Position numbers and translations under genes: made by a program. DNA of 30,536 nucleotides from Planctomycetota bacterium (GTDB taxonomy: Bacteria > Planctomycetota > Planctomycetia > Pirellulales > Pirellulaceae): contig JAJDEH010000389.1 in the NCBI GenBank assembly GCA_029259935.1, forward strand, positions 1-30,536. The letters are read 5' to 3'. Shown piece by piece: positions 16,409 through 24,137 of this stretch (position 1 is its first letter; each line of letters opens with the position of its first letter). The notes beneath the pieces are model-generated. The model saw only the letters and a program-made list of their open reading frames with translations, was not told the origin of the DNA and did no database searches.

Positions 16409-17317
16409 CTACACGCTAAGCGTGAATTGCACGATGTCGATGTGCCCGGATTCGAAGTAGCCCGAGCAGCCCGTCAAGTACTTCATGTAGTTCTCGTACA
16501 CTTCTTCTGACTTGAGGGCGATCGCCTGCTCGCGGGCCGCTTTCAGATTCTCGGCCCAAATGCTTAACGTTCGGGCATAATGCTTGCCCAAGGAATGGAT
16601 GCGATCGACCTTGAATCCGGCGCGCTCGGCGTAGCCGGCAATGAAATCGGGCGGAGCAAGCTGGCCGCGGGGAAAGATGAAGGTCTGCATGAACTTGTTA
16701 AACAGGACGTCTTCATGGGTCAGGGTCAATCCTTTTTCTTCCAACTGGCGTGGTGTGAACCAGACAATGGTGTGCAGCAACATTTTTCCACCGGCAGGCA
16801 GCAGCTTGTGGCAACGCTCGAAGAACGCCGCGTACCGATCAATGCGAAAGTGTTCAAACGCGGCAATGCTGACAATGCGATCCACCGGTTCGTCGAACTC
16901 CTCCCAACCTTGCAAGCGGACTTCGATTTTCTCGGCAACTTCGCTCGGCAGTTCGGTTAGTTTTTCCAAGGCGTAGGTCCGCTGGTTTTCGCTGAGCGTC
17001 AGGCCGATGATATCGACCTGGTGTTTTTCGGCCGCGCGGATCAAGCAAGTCCCCCATCCACAACCGATTTCCACGACTTTTTGCCCTGGCTGGAGATCGA
17101 TTTTCCCAAGTGCCAAATCGATTTTCGCATACTGGGCCTCTTCCAACGTCATGTCGTCGCGCTCGAAATAGGCACAACTGTATTGCAGCGTCGGATCGAG
17201 GAACAACGAGAGTAGCTCGGTGAGTTGTTCTTCGTCGTAGATCGCCTGGACTTCGTCGTACAGCGGTTTCAACTGGGACGGAGACTTTGATTCGGACGGA
17301 GATTTCAATTCAGACAT
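16409..17317 (-). CDS. Cyclopropane-fatty-acid-synthase-family SAM methyltransferase
   Basis: This 302-residue cytoplasmic methyltransferase resembles the mycolic-acid cyclopropane synthase branch more than the longer enterobacterial Cfa. After a short Ser/Lys/Pro-repeat N-terminus come the family blocks DPTLQYSCAYFERDDMTLEEAQ (positions 41-62, key residues Y46, C48 and F51), the SAM-binding motif VEIGCGWGT (82-90), SIAAFEHF, and a C-terminal YLTGCSGYFESG. It would transfer a methylene group from SAM across a double bond of a phospholipid acyl chain, or otherwise methylate it. A good AAGGA ribosome binding site precedes the ATG. It faces the desaturase gene tail to tail, which supports a shared role in adjusting membrane lipids. 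Confidence 0.9.
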   Translation of the reverse strand: MSELKSPSESKSPSQLKPLYDEVQAIYDEEQLTELLSLFLDPTLQYSCAYFERDDMTLEEAQYAKIDLALGKIDLQPGQKVVEIGCGWGTCLIRAAEKHQVDIIGLTLSENQRTYALEKLTELPSEVAEKIEVRLQGWEEFDEPVDRIVSIAAFEHFRIDRYAAFFERCHKLLPAGGKMLLHTIVWFTPRQLEEKGLTLTHEDVLFNKFMQTFIFPRGQLAPPDFIAGYAERAGFKVDRIHSLGKHYARTLSIWAENLKAAREQAIALKSEEVYENYMKYLTGCSGYFESGHIDIVQFTLSV

Positions 17318-17584
17318 GGTGCTTCCTTGTTGATCCGGTTGGTGCCAAAGTATAACGATTCGCGAAATCTATCTCCAGGGAGACATTTGCGCATCCAGGC
17401 CAAGGTCTAACAACCTTCATGATCGGGTGGGCGCGCCCAAGCCGATCCGTGGCCGGGTCGAATACGCCGACTCGCTGGTTGCGGCCTGCCAACTTGTAAA
17501 TTAGGCTCTCATTGAACCCGGATAGTAACCGCCAGGCTTGCCGTTACGAAGCCTTGCTTCACTGCTTTGGTAAGGATCTTTCAA

Positions 17585-18418
17585 ATGTACCGATCGTTCG
17601 CGGGACCGCTGTTATCGATGGTTCTTGCTGTTTCGGCGACGGCTTTCGCGTGGGCCGAGCAACCCAGCAAGCGGTTGCTGCTGTTAGGGCAGGGTCCGGA
17701 CGGTCATAAGGTGACAACCCATGAATACATGGCTGGCGTCAAGCTGCTGCAATTGATGCTTGCAAAAGTCGATGGTTTGGAAACTCGCGTGGTGAACGCC
17801 GACGAACCATTCACGGAAGGACCCGACCTGCTGCAAGACGCCGACGGCGTTGTCATCTTCCTTTCCGAAGGCGCGAAGTGGTTGCACCAAGATCCTCGCC
17901 GGCTGCAGGCTTTTGGGAAATTGGCCGAACGGGGTGGCGGCTGCGTAGCTTTGCATTGGGCTATGGGAACTCGTGAAGCCCGCAACATCGAAGGGTTCGT
18001 CAAGGTGTTTGGCGGCTGTCACGGCGGACCAGATAGAAGGTACAAAGTCGTACCAGACGCCAAGGTTAGCGTGGTCAACGGCAAGCATCCGATTTGCACG
18101 GGCATCGGCAACTTTACCGTTCGCGACGAATTCTATTACAAGCTGAAGTTCGTCAACGGCGGCAAGAACATCACGCCCATTCTCAAGACTAACATTGAAG
18201 GCAACGCCGAAACGGTTGCCTGGGCTTGGCAACGCGAGGACAAGGGAAGGTCGTTTGGATTCAGCGGACTGCATTTTCATGACAACTGGTCGCGAGCGGA
18301 ATATCGGCGGCTCGTGGCGCAGGCAATCCTGTGGAGCTTGAAGATGCCGGTTCCCCAAGACGGCCTCAATGTCGACCTATCTAAACAGGACCTGCAATTG
18401 CCTAGCTCAAAGCAGTGA
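17585..18418 (+). CDS. Secreted ThuA-domain protein
   Basis: I chose the ATG at 17585 over an upstream TTG because it has an AAGGA ribosome binding site 8 nt away and begins a signal peptide (about 1-24, ending before EQPSKR). The mature protein is a ThuA (trehalose-utilisation-like, class I glutamine amidotransferase fold) domain: LLLLGQGPDGHKVTTHEY at the start, a central GGGCVALHWAMGTREA strand-turn, then FGGCHGGPDRRY and a C-terminal FGFSGLHFHDNW. Family members are associated with sugar metabolism but the activity of most is unproven. Planctomycetes carry many exported copies. No sugar-related gene adjoins it here. Confidence 0.9.
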   Translation: MYRSFAGPLLSMVLAVSATAFAWAEQPSKRLLLLGQGPDGHKVTTHEYMAGVKLLQLMLAKVDGLETRVVNADEPFTEGPDLLQDADGVVIFLSEGAKWLHQDPRRLQAFGKLAERGGGCVALHWAMGTREARNIEGFVKVFGGCHGGPDRRYKVVPDAKVSVVNGKHPICTGIGNFTVRDEFYYKLKFVNGGKNITPILKTNIEGNAETVAWAWQREDKGRSFGFSGLHFHDNWSRAEYRRLVAQAILWSLKMPVPQDGLNVDLSKQDLQLPSSKQ

Positions 18419-18569
18419 TCCGCGGCGGCGCGGCCCGCATATCTTCTCTGTTCGTTGATTCCAGGGCTGAAGGAACGACGAGCGTATCACCATCATGCGA
18501 TCGAACGCGCAGCCCACGGCGGCGTAGCCCATGGCGACGAAGGCGTCGGAGTTGTCAGCCTGACGCAAA

Positions 18570-18590
18570 GAACCGGCAGCTTGCCGGTTC
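18570..18590. repeat. Perfect 9-bp palindrome with 3-nt loop
   Basis: The arms GAACCGGCA and TGCCGGTTC enclose GCT, 150 nt past the ThuA gene. No T-run follows on either strand close by, so it is not a standard terminator. It resembles the 12268-12290 and 12839-12859 palindromes in form (9-10-bp arms, 3-nt loop). The rest of 18419-18693 shows no gene. Confidence 0.55.
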
Positions 18591-18693
18591 GGCGGTTCAC
18601 GCTAACAATGAATTCACGACCGTTCACGGGGCCGAATGGCTGGACGTGTGCTACGCTTTCGTGGCTGTCTCTTGGGTGTGGGTTCGCTAGCAA

Positions 18694-20562
18694 ATGATCG
18701 ATGTTCTATCGCTCGTGAACCGTGCAAGCAAAGCGTTCGGTGCTGCTTGCCCGGGGTTCACGATCGTCATAATCGGTATCTTCTCCTTCGCTGGATGTAG
18801 GTCGATGGCCCTACCAGCGAGCGAAACCGTTGCAGCCAAACCGACGATGGTTGCTCACGCACGAACGGTGTGGAAAGCACCTGTTGCGGTCCCTAATTCA
18901 ATCGTCACTTTCGCGGATGCCAGCTCTTCACTTGAACGGGCGGAAGCATTGTACAAGCTGGCACTTGCCAGCGAGCAGCGTCAAGCACCCGAAGCGGTCG
19001 ACCAATACTTTCAAACGGTCATCCTCAGTTGGCGGGCGATTCACTTTCCCACAGTGTCCAGTCCGTCGGATTTTCGTTCCAGGCGTGCTTGGAACTTGTA
19101 TCATTCGGGCTTGTCTGGATTGATTCAAAACGGCCAACAGCACCACCGATTGGATCCGCGTCGCGGCCTGCTGATCAACACGCCCACGGGAGCCGGCTAT
19201 GTGTCGATTCACTATCGCGGTTTTCCCTGGGAACCGAACGACTTCGATCGTCTGGTGGTGGCGAATACGATCACTCGCCGAAGACTGCGGCGCAATCACA
19301 GCCGCCCTGGTTTGGGATTGGGACTGGTCGCCTTTCGCGAACACGTGCACGACGACCGCTTCATGTCGCCCAAGATTCCCTTCGCCGCGACCGCCGTGCT
19401 AAGGCCGAACGACAGCCCCCTTCAACAGCCCGCTGCGCCAACGGGCACCAACGGGAACGTCGTTCCATCCGATCCGCCCCTGCTGGCGACGTTGGAACTG
19501 ATTGACCCGCTGCGCGTGGACTCGATCGAAATCGGCCAACATCGAGTGACCATCAGACGCGACATCTCCGCTCCATTGGACGCCGTGCAAAAGACGTCCA
19601 ACGCCAATCCCATCCGCGGTTTCTTGCAACCGGGAATCTCCGATTCCGACGACGGCCTGCGGATGACGGAACCCTACCAGCGCGGCAAGATTCCACTGAT
19701 CTTCGTTCACGGTTTGCTTTCCAACCGGCTGACATGGGTCAGCTTGGCCAACGAGCTGCGCGCCAACCGCTGGGTCAACGACCGCTTTCAATTGTGGACG
19801 TTTCAATATCCTACCGGCGAACCGTTCTTGCGGTCGGCGGCGAAGCTGCGACGACAGTTGACGGAAATTGTCGGCACGCTGGATCCCCACGGCCAGGATC
19901 CGGCCATGTCCCAGATGATCCTGGTCGGGCATAGCATGGGCGGATTGGTCTCGAAGTTGCAAGTGACTAGCAGCGGCTCCGTGATTTGGGAGCAGTTTTC
20001 CCGCCTGCCCATCGACAACTTGCGAGCGACGCCGGAACATCGTGAAGAATTGCGGACGCAGTTTTTCTTTGGGCCCGTGCCCACCGTCCAACGCGTCATT
20101 TTCATCGGCACGCCCCATCGCGGTTCTTCGTGGGCCAGTTGGTCGATCGGACGACTGGGAGCCAACCTCATTCGAGCGACACCCGAACAGACTGCCAGGC
20201 ACCGCGCTTTGGTGCAAGCCAATCCTGGAGTTATCGCGCGGTTCGCTCAGCGTCGAATTCCAACAAGCGTCGACTTGCTAACTCCCCACAGCCCGTTGCT
20301 CGCCGCGATGGGCCGGTTGCAAGTCAACCCGCAAGTTCAACTGCATTCGATCATCGGCACGGGCCAGCCGATGCTGACCAGCGGACCCGCCGATGGCGTG
20401 GTTCCGGTCGCCAGCGCTCGACACTATGGAACTTCGGAAAAACTGGTAAATACCACGCATGGCTCTTTGCCACATCACCGCGACGCCGTGGTAGAGATCT
20501 TGCGGATTCTAGAAACGCACGTCCGTGAATTCGACACGGGTGGTGGTCCCAGATCCTTTTAG
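18694..20562 (+). CDS. Alpha/beta-hydrolase (lipase-like) lipoprotein
   Basis: The 622-residue protein starts with a hydrophobic segment ending in a lipobox-like FSFAGC, so C35 may be lipidated and the protein anchored outside the cytoplasmic membrane. The region 60-320 is of unknown fold with beta-rich stretches. The C-terminal part (about 335-610) is an alpha/beta-hydrolase. It has the oxyanion-hole segment FVHGLLS, nucleophile elbow GHSMGG with S414, D567 in ADGVVP, and a histidine in THGSLPHH (H589 or H594/H595), giving a complete candidate triad. The HG-dipeptide and the PGAP1-like layout suggest an esterase or lipase on lipid substrates. The substrate is unknown and no partner gene lies beside it. 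Confidence 0.85.
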   Translation: MIDVLSLVNRASKAFGAACPGFTIVIIGIFSFAGCRSMALPASETVAAKPTMVAHARTVWKAPVAVPNSIVTFADASSSLERAEALYKLALASEQRQAPEAVDQYFQTVILSWRAIHFPTVSSPSDFRSRRAWNLYHSGLSGLIQNGQQHHRLDPRRGLLINTPTGAGYVSIHYRGFPWEPNDFDRLVVANTITRRRLRRNHSRPGLGLGLVAFREHVHDDRFMSPKIPFAATAVLRPNDSPLQQPAAPTGTNGNVVPSDPPLLATLELIDPLRVDSIEIGQHRVTIRRDISAPLDAVQKTSNANPIRGFLQPGISDSDDGLRMTEPYQRGKIPLIFVHGLLSNRLTWVSLANELRANRWVNDRFQLWTFQYPTGEPFLRSAAKLRRQLTEIVGTLDPHGQDPAMSQMILVGHSMGGLVSKLQVTSSGSVIWEQFSRLPIDNLRATPEHREELRTQFFFGPVPTVQRVIFIGTPHRGSSWASWSIGRLGANLIRATPEQTARHRALVQANPGVIARFAQRRIPTSVDLLTPHSPLLAAMGRLQVNPQVQLHSIIGTGQPMLTSGPADGVVPVASARHYGTSEKLVNTTHGSLPHHRDAVVEILRILETHVREFDTGGGPRSF

Positions 20563-20602
20563 TTTTTAGTTTAGGTCTGGATAGGTGATCGGCGCCGTCT
20601 TG

Positions 20603-21289
20603 CTACTTTTTCGGATCGACCTTCACGCCGCGAAGTTGGAAATCGTCCCAATCGCCCGTGTCGTCGAACGAACCCAAGCCGACGCGTCCCCATTTGAACG
20701 TGTCATCCTTGGCCACCATGACCGGTTCTTTCATGTTATCGAAAAAGACCTTGATGGTGCCGTCCGCCACGCGCCGCACGATCTTGACGTGGTGCCACTG
20801 GTCGTCCCAATTCGTTCCATCGGTCGACTTCAGCGAAATCTTGGTTCGAGCCTTGTTGTTGACAATGAAAATCTGATTGGCGTGATCGTCCGCTTTCTTG
20901 CCCAAATGAACGTAGTAGAACTGGCCCGCGTTCTGGTGGCCAAAGAACAAGCAGACATCGCGATGTCCGTAGTCTTTGTGCGTGCTTAACACTTTAACGG
21001 TCAGGTCAAAGTCGCCCACGTAAACATCTTGGACAAGCGAAATGTTGTACGGGCTGCGATGCGGCGGTTCGTACTTGCTTCTCTTCTTAAACTGACTGTA
21101 AACGGCACCGTTCCCGGTTTTTTTTACTTTCCATGCTTGGTCGTCGGAAGGCTGCCAATGTTCGGCTCCTTTTTCAAATCCGTCCGAAAAAACAACCGGA
21201 AGCTCCTTCTCATGACCGACGGCCACGGCACCCAGCATTGGCACGAAAAGGCAGACGGCAGTCCAGCGAATGCAGCTCGAAAAAAGCAT
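20603..21289 (-). CDS. Secreted DUF1080/LamG-like protein
   Basis: I chose the ATG at 21289 because the next residues form a signal peptide (MLFSSCIRWTAVCLFVPMLG); an upstream in-frame start at 21355 would add a basic stretch that fits export poorly. The mature protein, about 205 residues, is a concanavalin-like beta-sandwich of the DUF1080 (3-keto-disaccharide hydrolase-like) type: FSDGFEKGAEHW, DLTVKVLSTHKDYGHRD, NWDDQWHHVKI and VGLGSFDDTGDWDDFQLRGVKV at the end. It probably binds or processes a carbohydrate outside the cell. Its 3' end lies 40 nt from the convergent lipase-like gene. Confidence 0.85.
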   Translation of the reverse strand: MLFSSCIRWTAVCLFVPMLGAVAVGHEKELPVVFSDGFEKGAEHWQPSDDQAWKVKKTGNGAVYSQFKKRSKYEPPHRSPYNISLVQDVYVGDFDLTVKVLSTHKDYGHRDVCLFFGHQNAGQFYYVHLGKKADDHANQIFIVNNKARTKISLKSTDGTNWDDQWHHVKIVRRVADGTIKVFFDNMKEPVMVAKDDTFKWGRVGLGSFDDTGDWDDFQLRGVKVDPKK

Positions 21290-21429
21290 CGGTCTTACTC
21301 CAGCGCGAGTGGTCAATCGTGAAAGGGTTGCCTGACGACGGCCAAGCCTATTCATCTTTTACTTGAAACCGCGCCTGCAATCAAACCGCCACCCAAGTTG
21401 TGCTTCTTCGCCAGGTTGGCCAAGAACGC

Positions 21430-21459
21430 AAAAACCCGGCCGCGTGGGGCCGGGTCTTT
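21430..21459 (-). terminator. Rho-independent terminator after the 75-aa gene
   Basis: On the minus strand a perfect 8-bp GC-rich stem (ACCCGGCC with GGCCGGGT) around a 6-nt loop is followed by a run of T. It lies about 30 nt beyond the stop codon of the gene at 21491-21718, and so ends that transcript. Confidence 0.85.
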
Positions 21460-21490
21460 GATCAATCTGTCTGCAGATTCCAAGCACCGC

Positions 21491-21718
21491 TTAGTCAACG
21501 CTGGTTTCGATTTCCTTCAGCGAACGGCCAAGACGTTTGCGCTTGCTTCCGCCCCGGCTGCTACCAGCCGTCAGCCGCGCGGGCATGCCTTCGTTGAGCC
21601 GGTCTTGAATTTCTTCGCCGTTGAGAGGCGTTCCGATGTGCTCCACCGCGTCCGAGACGCCGAGCAAAACGGCTTGTTTCACGCCATCGCGAACAAACTC
21701 AAAGAAATTGAATTGCAT
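21491..21718 (-). CDS. Small protein of unknown function (75 aa)
   Basis: An unusually good ribosome binding site (AAGGAG, 6 nt before the ATG) and a terminator shortly after the stop make this a real gene despite its size. An N-terminal amphipathic or hydrophobic helix (MQFNFFEFVRDGVKQAVLLGVSD begins the protein; key hydrophobic residues F3, F5, F6, F8, V9, V13, A16, V17, L18) is followed by a middle segment with IGTPLNGEEIQDRLNEG. A basic tail (GGSKRKRLGRSLKE) ends it. I do not recognise the family. It lies 304 nt downstream of coaB on the same strand and probably has its own promoter. Confidence 0.8.
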   Translation of the reverse strand: MQFNFFEFVRDGVKQAVLLGVSDAVEHIGTPLNGEEIQDRLNEGMPARLTAGSSRGGSKRKRLGRSLKEIETSVD

Positions 21719-22022
21719 GGATCGCTCCTTCTGGAAAGGCAAATCCGCCACGTCCTGCGCGCACCAAGGGTCGAAACTCAAGTGCGAGCCGCGGGGATGC
21801 CAGGTCTAAGAATTGTGCAGGAAGGATTGGGCTGCACGGCCAGGTACGTTGAATGAAGACCGTGCTCCCTTTTCATCTTCGGTGTCTGGTTCGCCGTCGG
21901 TCTACAAAAAGACGCCGATTCCGCCAAAATCTACTCGTGCTAGCTGGCGGCGTGGGGCGATCTCTGTTCCTTTCGGAAAGAAAACGCCGCGAAAACGCCT
22001 GGATGGCGAGAGGATCGGCGGC
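21719..22022. other. 304-nt gap downstream of coaB
   Basis: No gene is seen. A weak candidate terminator for the coaB transcript lies just past its stop on the minus strand (a short CGCC/GGCG stem followed by TTTT). The promoter of the 75-residue gene must lie here but is not clear. Confidence 0.4.
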
Positions 22023-22652
22023 CTATCGAATCAACTCAGCCTCGATGATCCGCAGAATGCCTTCGGCGACAATCGCTTTAGTCCCGGCAAGTGATTGCAG
22101 AACGTTCCCGCCCCGATCGATGACTTCAACGCTATTGTTGTCGGATTGAATTGCCTCGGGGCCGTTGAGGACGATCAGGTCACAGCTTTTCTTTTCCAAT
22201 TTGGTGATCGCGCGGAAATGCTGGTCCGTCGTTTCCAAGGCAAACCCAACTACCCATTGGCCTTCTTGCTTTTCCATGCCCAGCGTTGCGACAACGTCCG
22301 GTGTCTCGACCAGATGCACGGTCAGCGGTTGGCCCGTTTTCGCAATCTTGTCGTCGGACACTTTCACCGGACGGTAGTCGCACGGCGCGGCGGCACCAAT
22401 CAAGCCATCGCATTGGACAAAGCACCGTCGGCACGCTTCCAGCATCTCTTCGGTTTCCACGACGGGAATGACTTCGGCACCACTGGGATAGTTCACGTCG
22501 ACCGGCCCACTGACAATCACGACATCGTGCCCTCGGTCGATCGCCGAGTTCGCCAGTGCGCATCCCATCCTTCCGCTGGAAGCGTTCGTCAAATAACGGA
22601 CGGGATCCAAATACTGGCGTGTTGGCCCCGAAGTGATCAAGATGCGCGCCAT
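22023..22652 (-). CDS. coaB: Phosphopantothenoylcysteine synthetase (CoaB half of Dfp)
   Basis: This is the ligase domain that joins 4'-phosphopantothenate to cysteine using CTP in most bacteria, a step of coenzyme A synthesis. The 209-residue protein shows the DFP family blocks: ILITSGPTRQYLDPVRYLTN (3-22), NASSGRMG, and AAAPCDYRPV with the DYRP motif, then KIAKTG and IVLNGPEAI. In many bacteria CoaB is fused behind CoaC as one protein, whereas here it is a separate gene whose start lies 23 nt past the coaC stop. It is the last gene of the minus-strand housekeeping run. Confidence 0.92.
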   Translation of the reverse strand: MARILITSGPTRQYLDPVRYLTNASSGRMGCALANSAIDRGHDVVIVSGPVDVNYPSGAEVIPVVETEEMLEACRRCFVQCDGLIGAAAPCDYRPVKVSDDKIAKTGQPLTVHLVETPDVVATLGMEKQEGQWVVGFALETTDQHFRAITKLEKKSCDLIVLNGPEAIQSDNNSVEVIDRGGNVLQSLAGTKAIVAEGILRIIEAELIR

Positions 22653-22675
22653 GTTTTAGCTGCCAGCTTGCGTGT

Positions 22676-23218
22676 TCATTCCCACACGTGTTTTTCGATC
22701 GCGGCAAAAATCTCATCGGGCTCGGCCATGCGGCCGACACCCGTGGTACGGCAACTGAGCCAACCTTCGGCGGGGCCAATGACTTCCACGCCATCTTCGC
22801 GCAACTGATCGACATTTCGTTGCACGGCCGGCTTCTCCCACATTTCACTGTTCATGGCCGGCGCCAAAATCACCTTACCCGTAAAGCAGAGATAGAGCGT
22901 GCTGAGCAAGTCGTCGGCCTGACCGTTGGCAGCCTTGCCGAGAAAGTCGGCCGTGGCCGGCGCGACGCACAGCAGGCCGGCTTGCCGCGCTAGCATGATA
23001 TGCGCGCCAAGTGGAAAGCGTGCTTCGTCGAAGACTTTCGTAGAGACTGGCCGGCCCGTTAGTGCGGCGAAGGTTGCCGGGCCGACAAATTTTTGGGCGG
23101 CGTCCGTCATGACGACCGTAACCGCCGCGCCGGATTGAACGAGTTGGCTGACCAAGGCCGCGGTTTTATAGGAAGCAATCCCGCCGGAGACGGCGACGAC
23201 TATTTCGCGACCATTCAT
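22676..23218 (-). CDS. coaC: Phosphopantothenoylcysteine decarboxylase (CoaC half of Dfp)
   Basis: This is the FMN-dependent decarboxylase that converts 4'-phosphopantothenoylcysteine to 4'-phosphopantetheine in coenzyme A synthesis. The 180-residue protein has the flavoprotein N-terminus (VVAVSGGIASYK), an active-site His in AHIMLARQA (H73), the PAMNSEMW substrate-binding motif (120-127) and the C-terminal flap with C156 (SCRTTGVGRM). It is cytoplasmic. It precedes coaB and follows rpoZ by 19 nt in the same direction. Confidence 0.92.
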   Translation of the reverse strand: MNGREIVVAVSGGIASYKTAALVSQLVQSGAAVTVVMTDAAQKFVGPATFAALTGRPVSTKVFDEARFPLGAHIMLARQAGLLCVAPATADFLGKAANGQADDLLSTLYLCFTGKVILAPAMNSEMWEKPAVQRNVDQLREDGVEVIGPAEGWLSCRTTGVGRMAEPDEIFAAIEKHVWE

Positions 23219-23237
23219 GCCATTCGTCTCGATCGAC

Positions 23238-23504
23238 TTACATCAAGCCATCGGCACCAAGGTCGGGGCCGTCGCTGGTGTCGGGAAGCTCGCCGGTGAT
23301 TTTCACTTCGCTGGAGGTATCCAGGAAAATCTTGTCCTGCACAATTTCCTGCAACACGATGGACATCTTGTCGGCGGTGTCCATTTCCACCAGCGGCCGG
23401 CTGCCGGCGTTAAGTTGCACGAGCCGCTTTTGAATCAAAGTCGATAGTTTGAACCGACCGCCAACTTTGTTGACGATCACTTCTTCCTTTAATTCTTCTA
23501 GCAT
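23238..23504 (-). CDS. rpoZ: RNA polymerase omega subunit
   Basis: The 88-residue protein has the omega pattern: an N-terminal helix, then [20 protein letters not shown] (positions 19-38, key residues L20, L23, R27, G34, R36, P37), followed by an acidic helix and a variable acidic tail. Omega helps fold and latch the beta' subunit. A GGAG ribosome binding site lies 9 nt before the ATG. It sits 21 nt after gmk; the gmk-rpoZ pairing occurs in many bacteria and supports the call. Confidence 0.88.
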   Translation of the reverse strand: MLEELKEEVIVNKVGGRFKLSTLIQKRLVQLNAGSRPLVEMDTADKMSIVLQEIVQDKIFLDTSSEVKITGELPDTSDGPDLGADGLM

Positions 23505-23525
23505 GAACGCTCATCTCCAATGTGG

Positions 23526-24116
23526 TCAGGAGGGCCCTTCGGTCGGGCTGGGTGTGAGTATTTCGCAAATCTCATCGGCCGCGCGGTTAACGCAGTCGTT
23601 GATCACTTCATGGTTGTAGCGGTCCTTCATGGCCAGTTCGTGACGAGCCACCTCCAGTCTCCGTTGGATGGCTTCTTCGTCATCGGTCTTGCGTTTCCGA
23701 AGTCTGGCTTCTAGTTCTTCCAGCGATCGGGGATGAAGGAAGATGGTCGTTGCCTGGGGCCGTTTGGCCAGCACTTGCATCGCGCCGTCAACATCGATTT
23801 CTAGAATAACGCATTTACCCGCCCTAAGACCAGTGGTGACTTCGGTTTCCAGCGTTCCATACCAATCGCCCCGGCCAAAGACTTCCATGCATTCCAGGAA
23901 TTCGCCGTTGGCGCGCCGTCGCGAAAATTCATCGAGGGAGAGAAAATGATAGTGAACGCCGTCCTGCTCGCCGGGACGAGGCGCTCGGGTGGTGGCGGAA
24001 ATGCTGAAAACCAGCGGCAAGGGGCAGACTTCCCGCAGACGCTGCAAAACCGTCGACTTTCCCGCTCCCGATGGGCCCGAGATGATTACCAATGGGGCTT
24101 TGCTCAAATCGCTCAT
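23526..24116 (-). CDS. gmk: Guanylate kinase
   Basis: This enzyme phosphorylates GMP to GDP with ATP in purine nucleotide metabolism. The 196-residue protein has the P-loop GPSGAGKST (14-22), the GMP-binding block SATTRAPRPGEQDGVHYHFL (39-58, key residues R43, P46, G48, D51, Y54), the EVFG region and the lid RKRKTDDEEAIQRRL. Its length is typical. It starts 21 nt after yicC in the same run, and gmk beside yicC is a widely conserved arrangement. Confidence 0.95.
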   Translation of the reverse strand: MSDLSKAPLVIISGPSGAGKSTVLQRLREVCPLPLVFSISATTRAPRPGEQDGVHYHFLSLDEFSRRRANGEFLECMEVFGRGDWYGTLETEVTTGLRAGKCVILEIDVDGAMQVLAKRPQATTIFLHPRSLEELEARLRKRKTDDEEAIQRRLEVARHELAMKDRYNHEVINDCVNRAADEICEILTPSPTEGPS

Positions 24117-24137
24117 TTCACCCGGGATCCGTCCCAG

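Noticed and set aside
19399..20217. 272-residue minus-strand open frame
   Set aside because: It is antisense to the lipase-like gene and shows no domain.
21442..21460. Terminator considered as belonging to a plus-strand gene
   Set aside because: The T-run is on the minus-strand side only and the nearest ended gene is the minus-strand 75-residue gene.
22095..22808. 237-residue plus-strand open frame
   Set aside because: It is antisense to coaB and coaC and has no recognisable motif.
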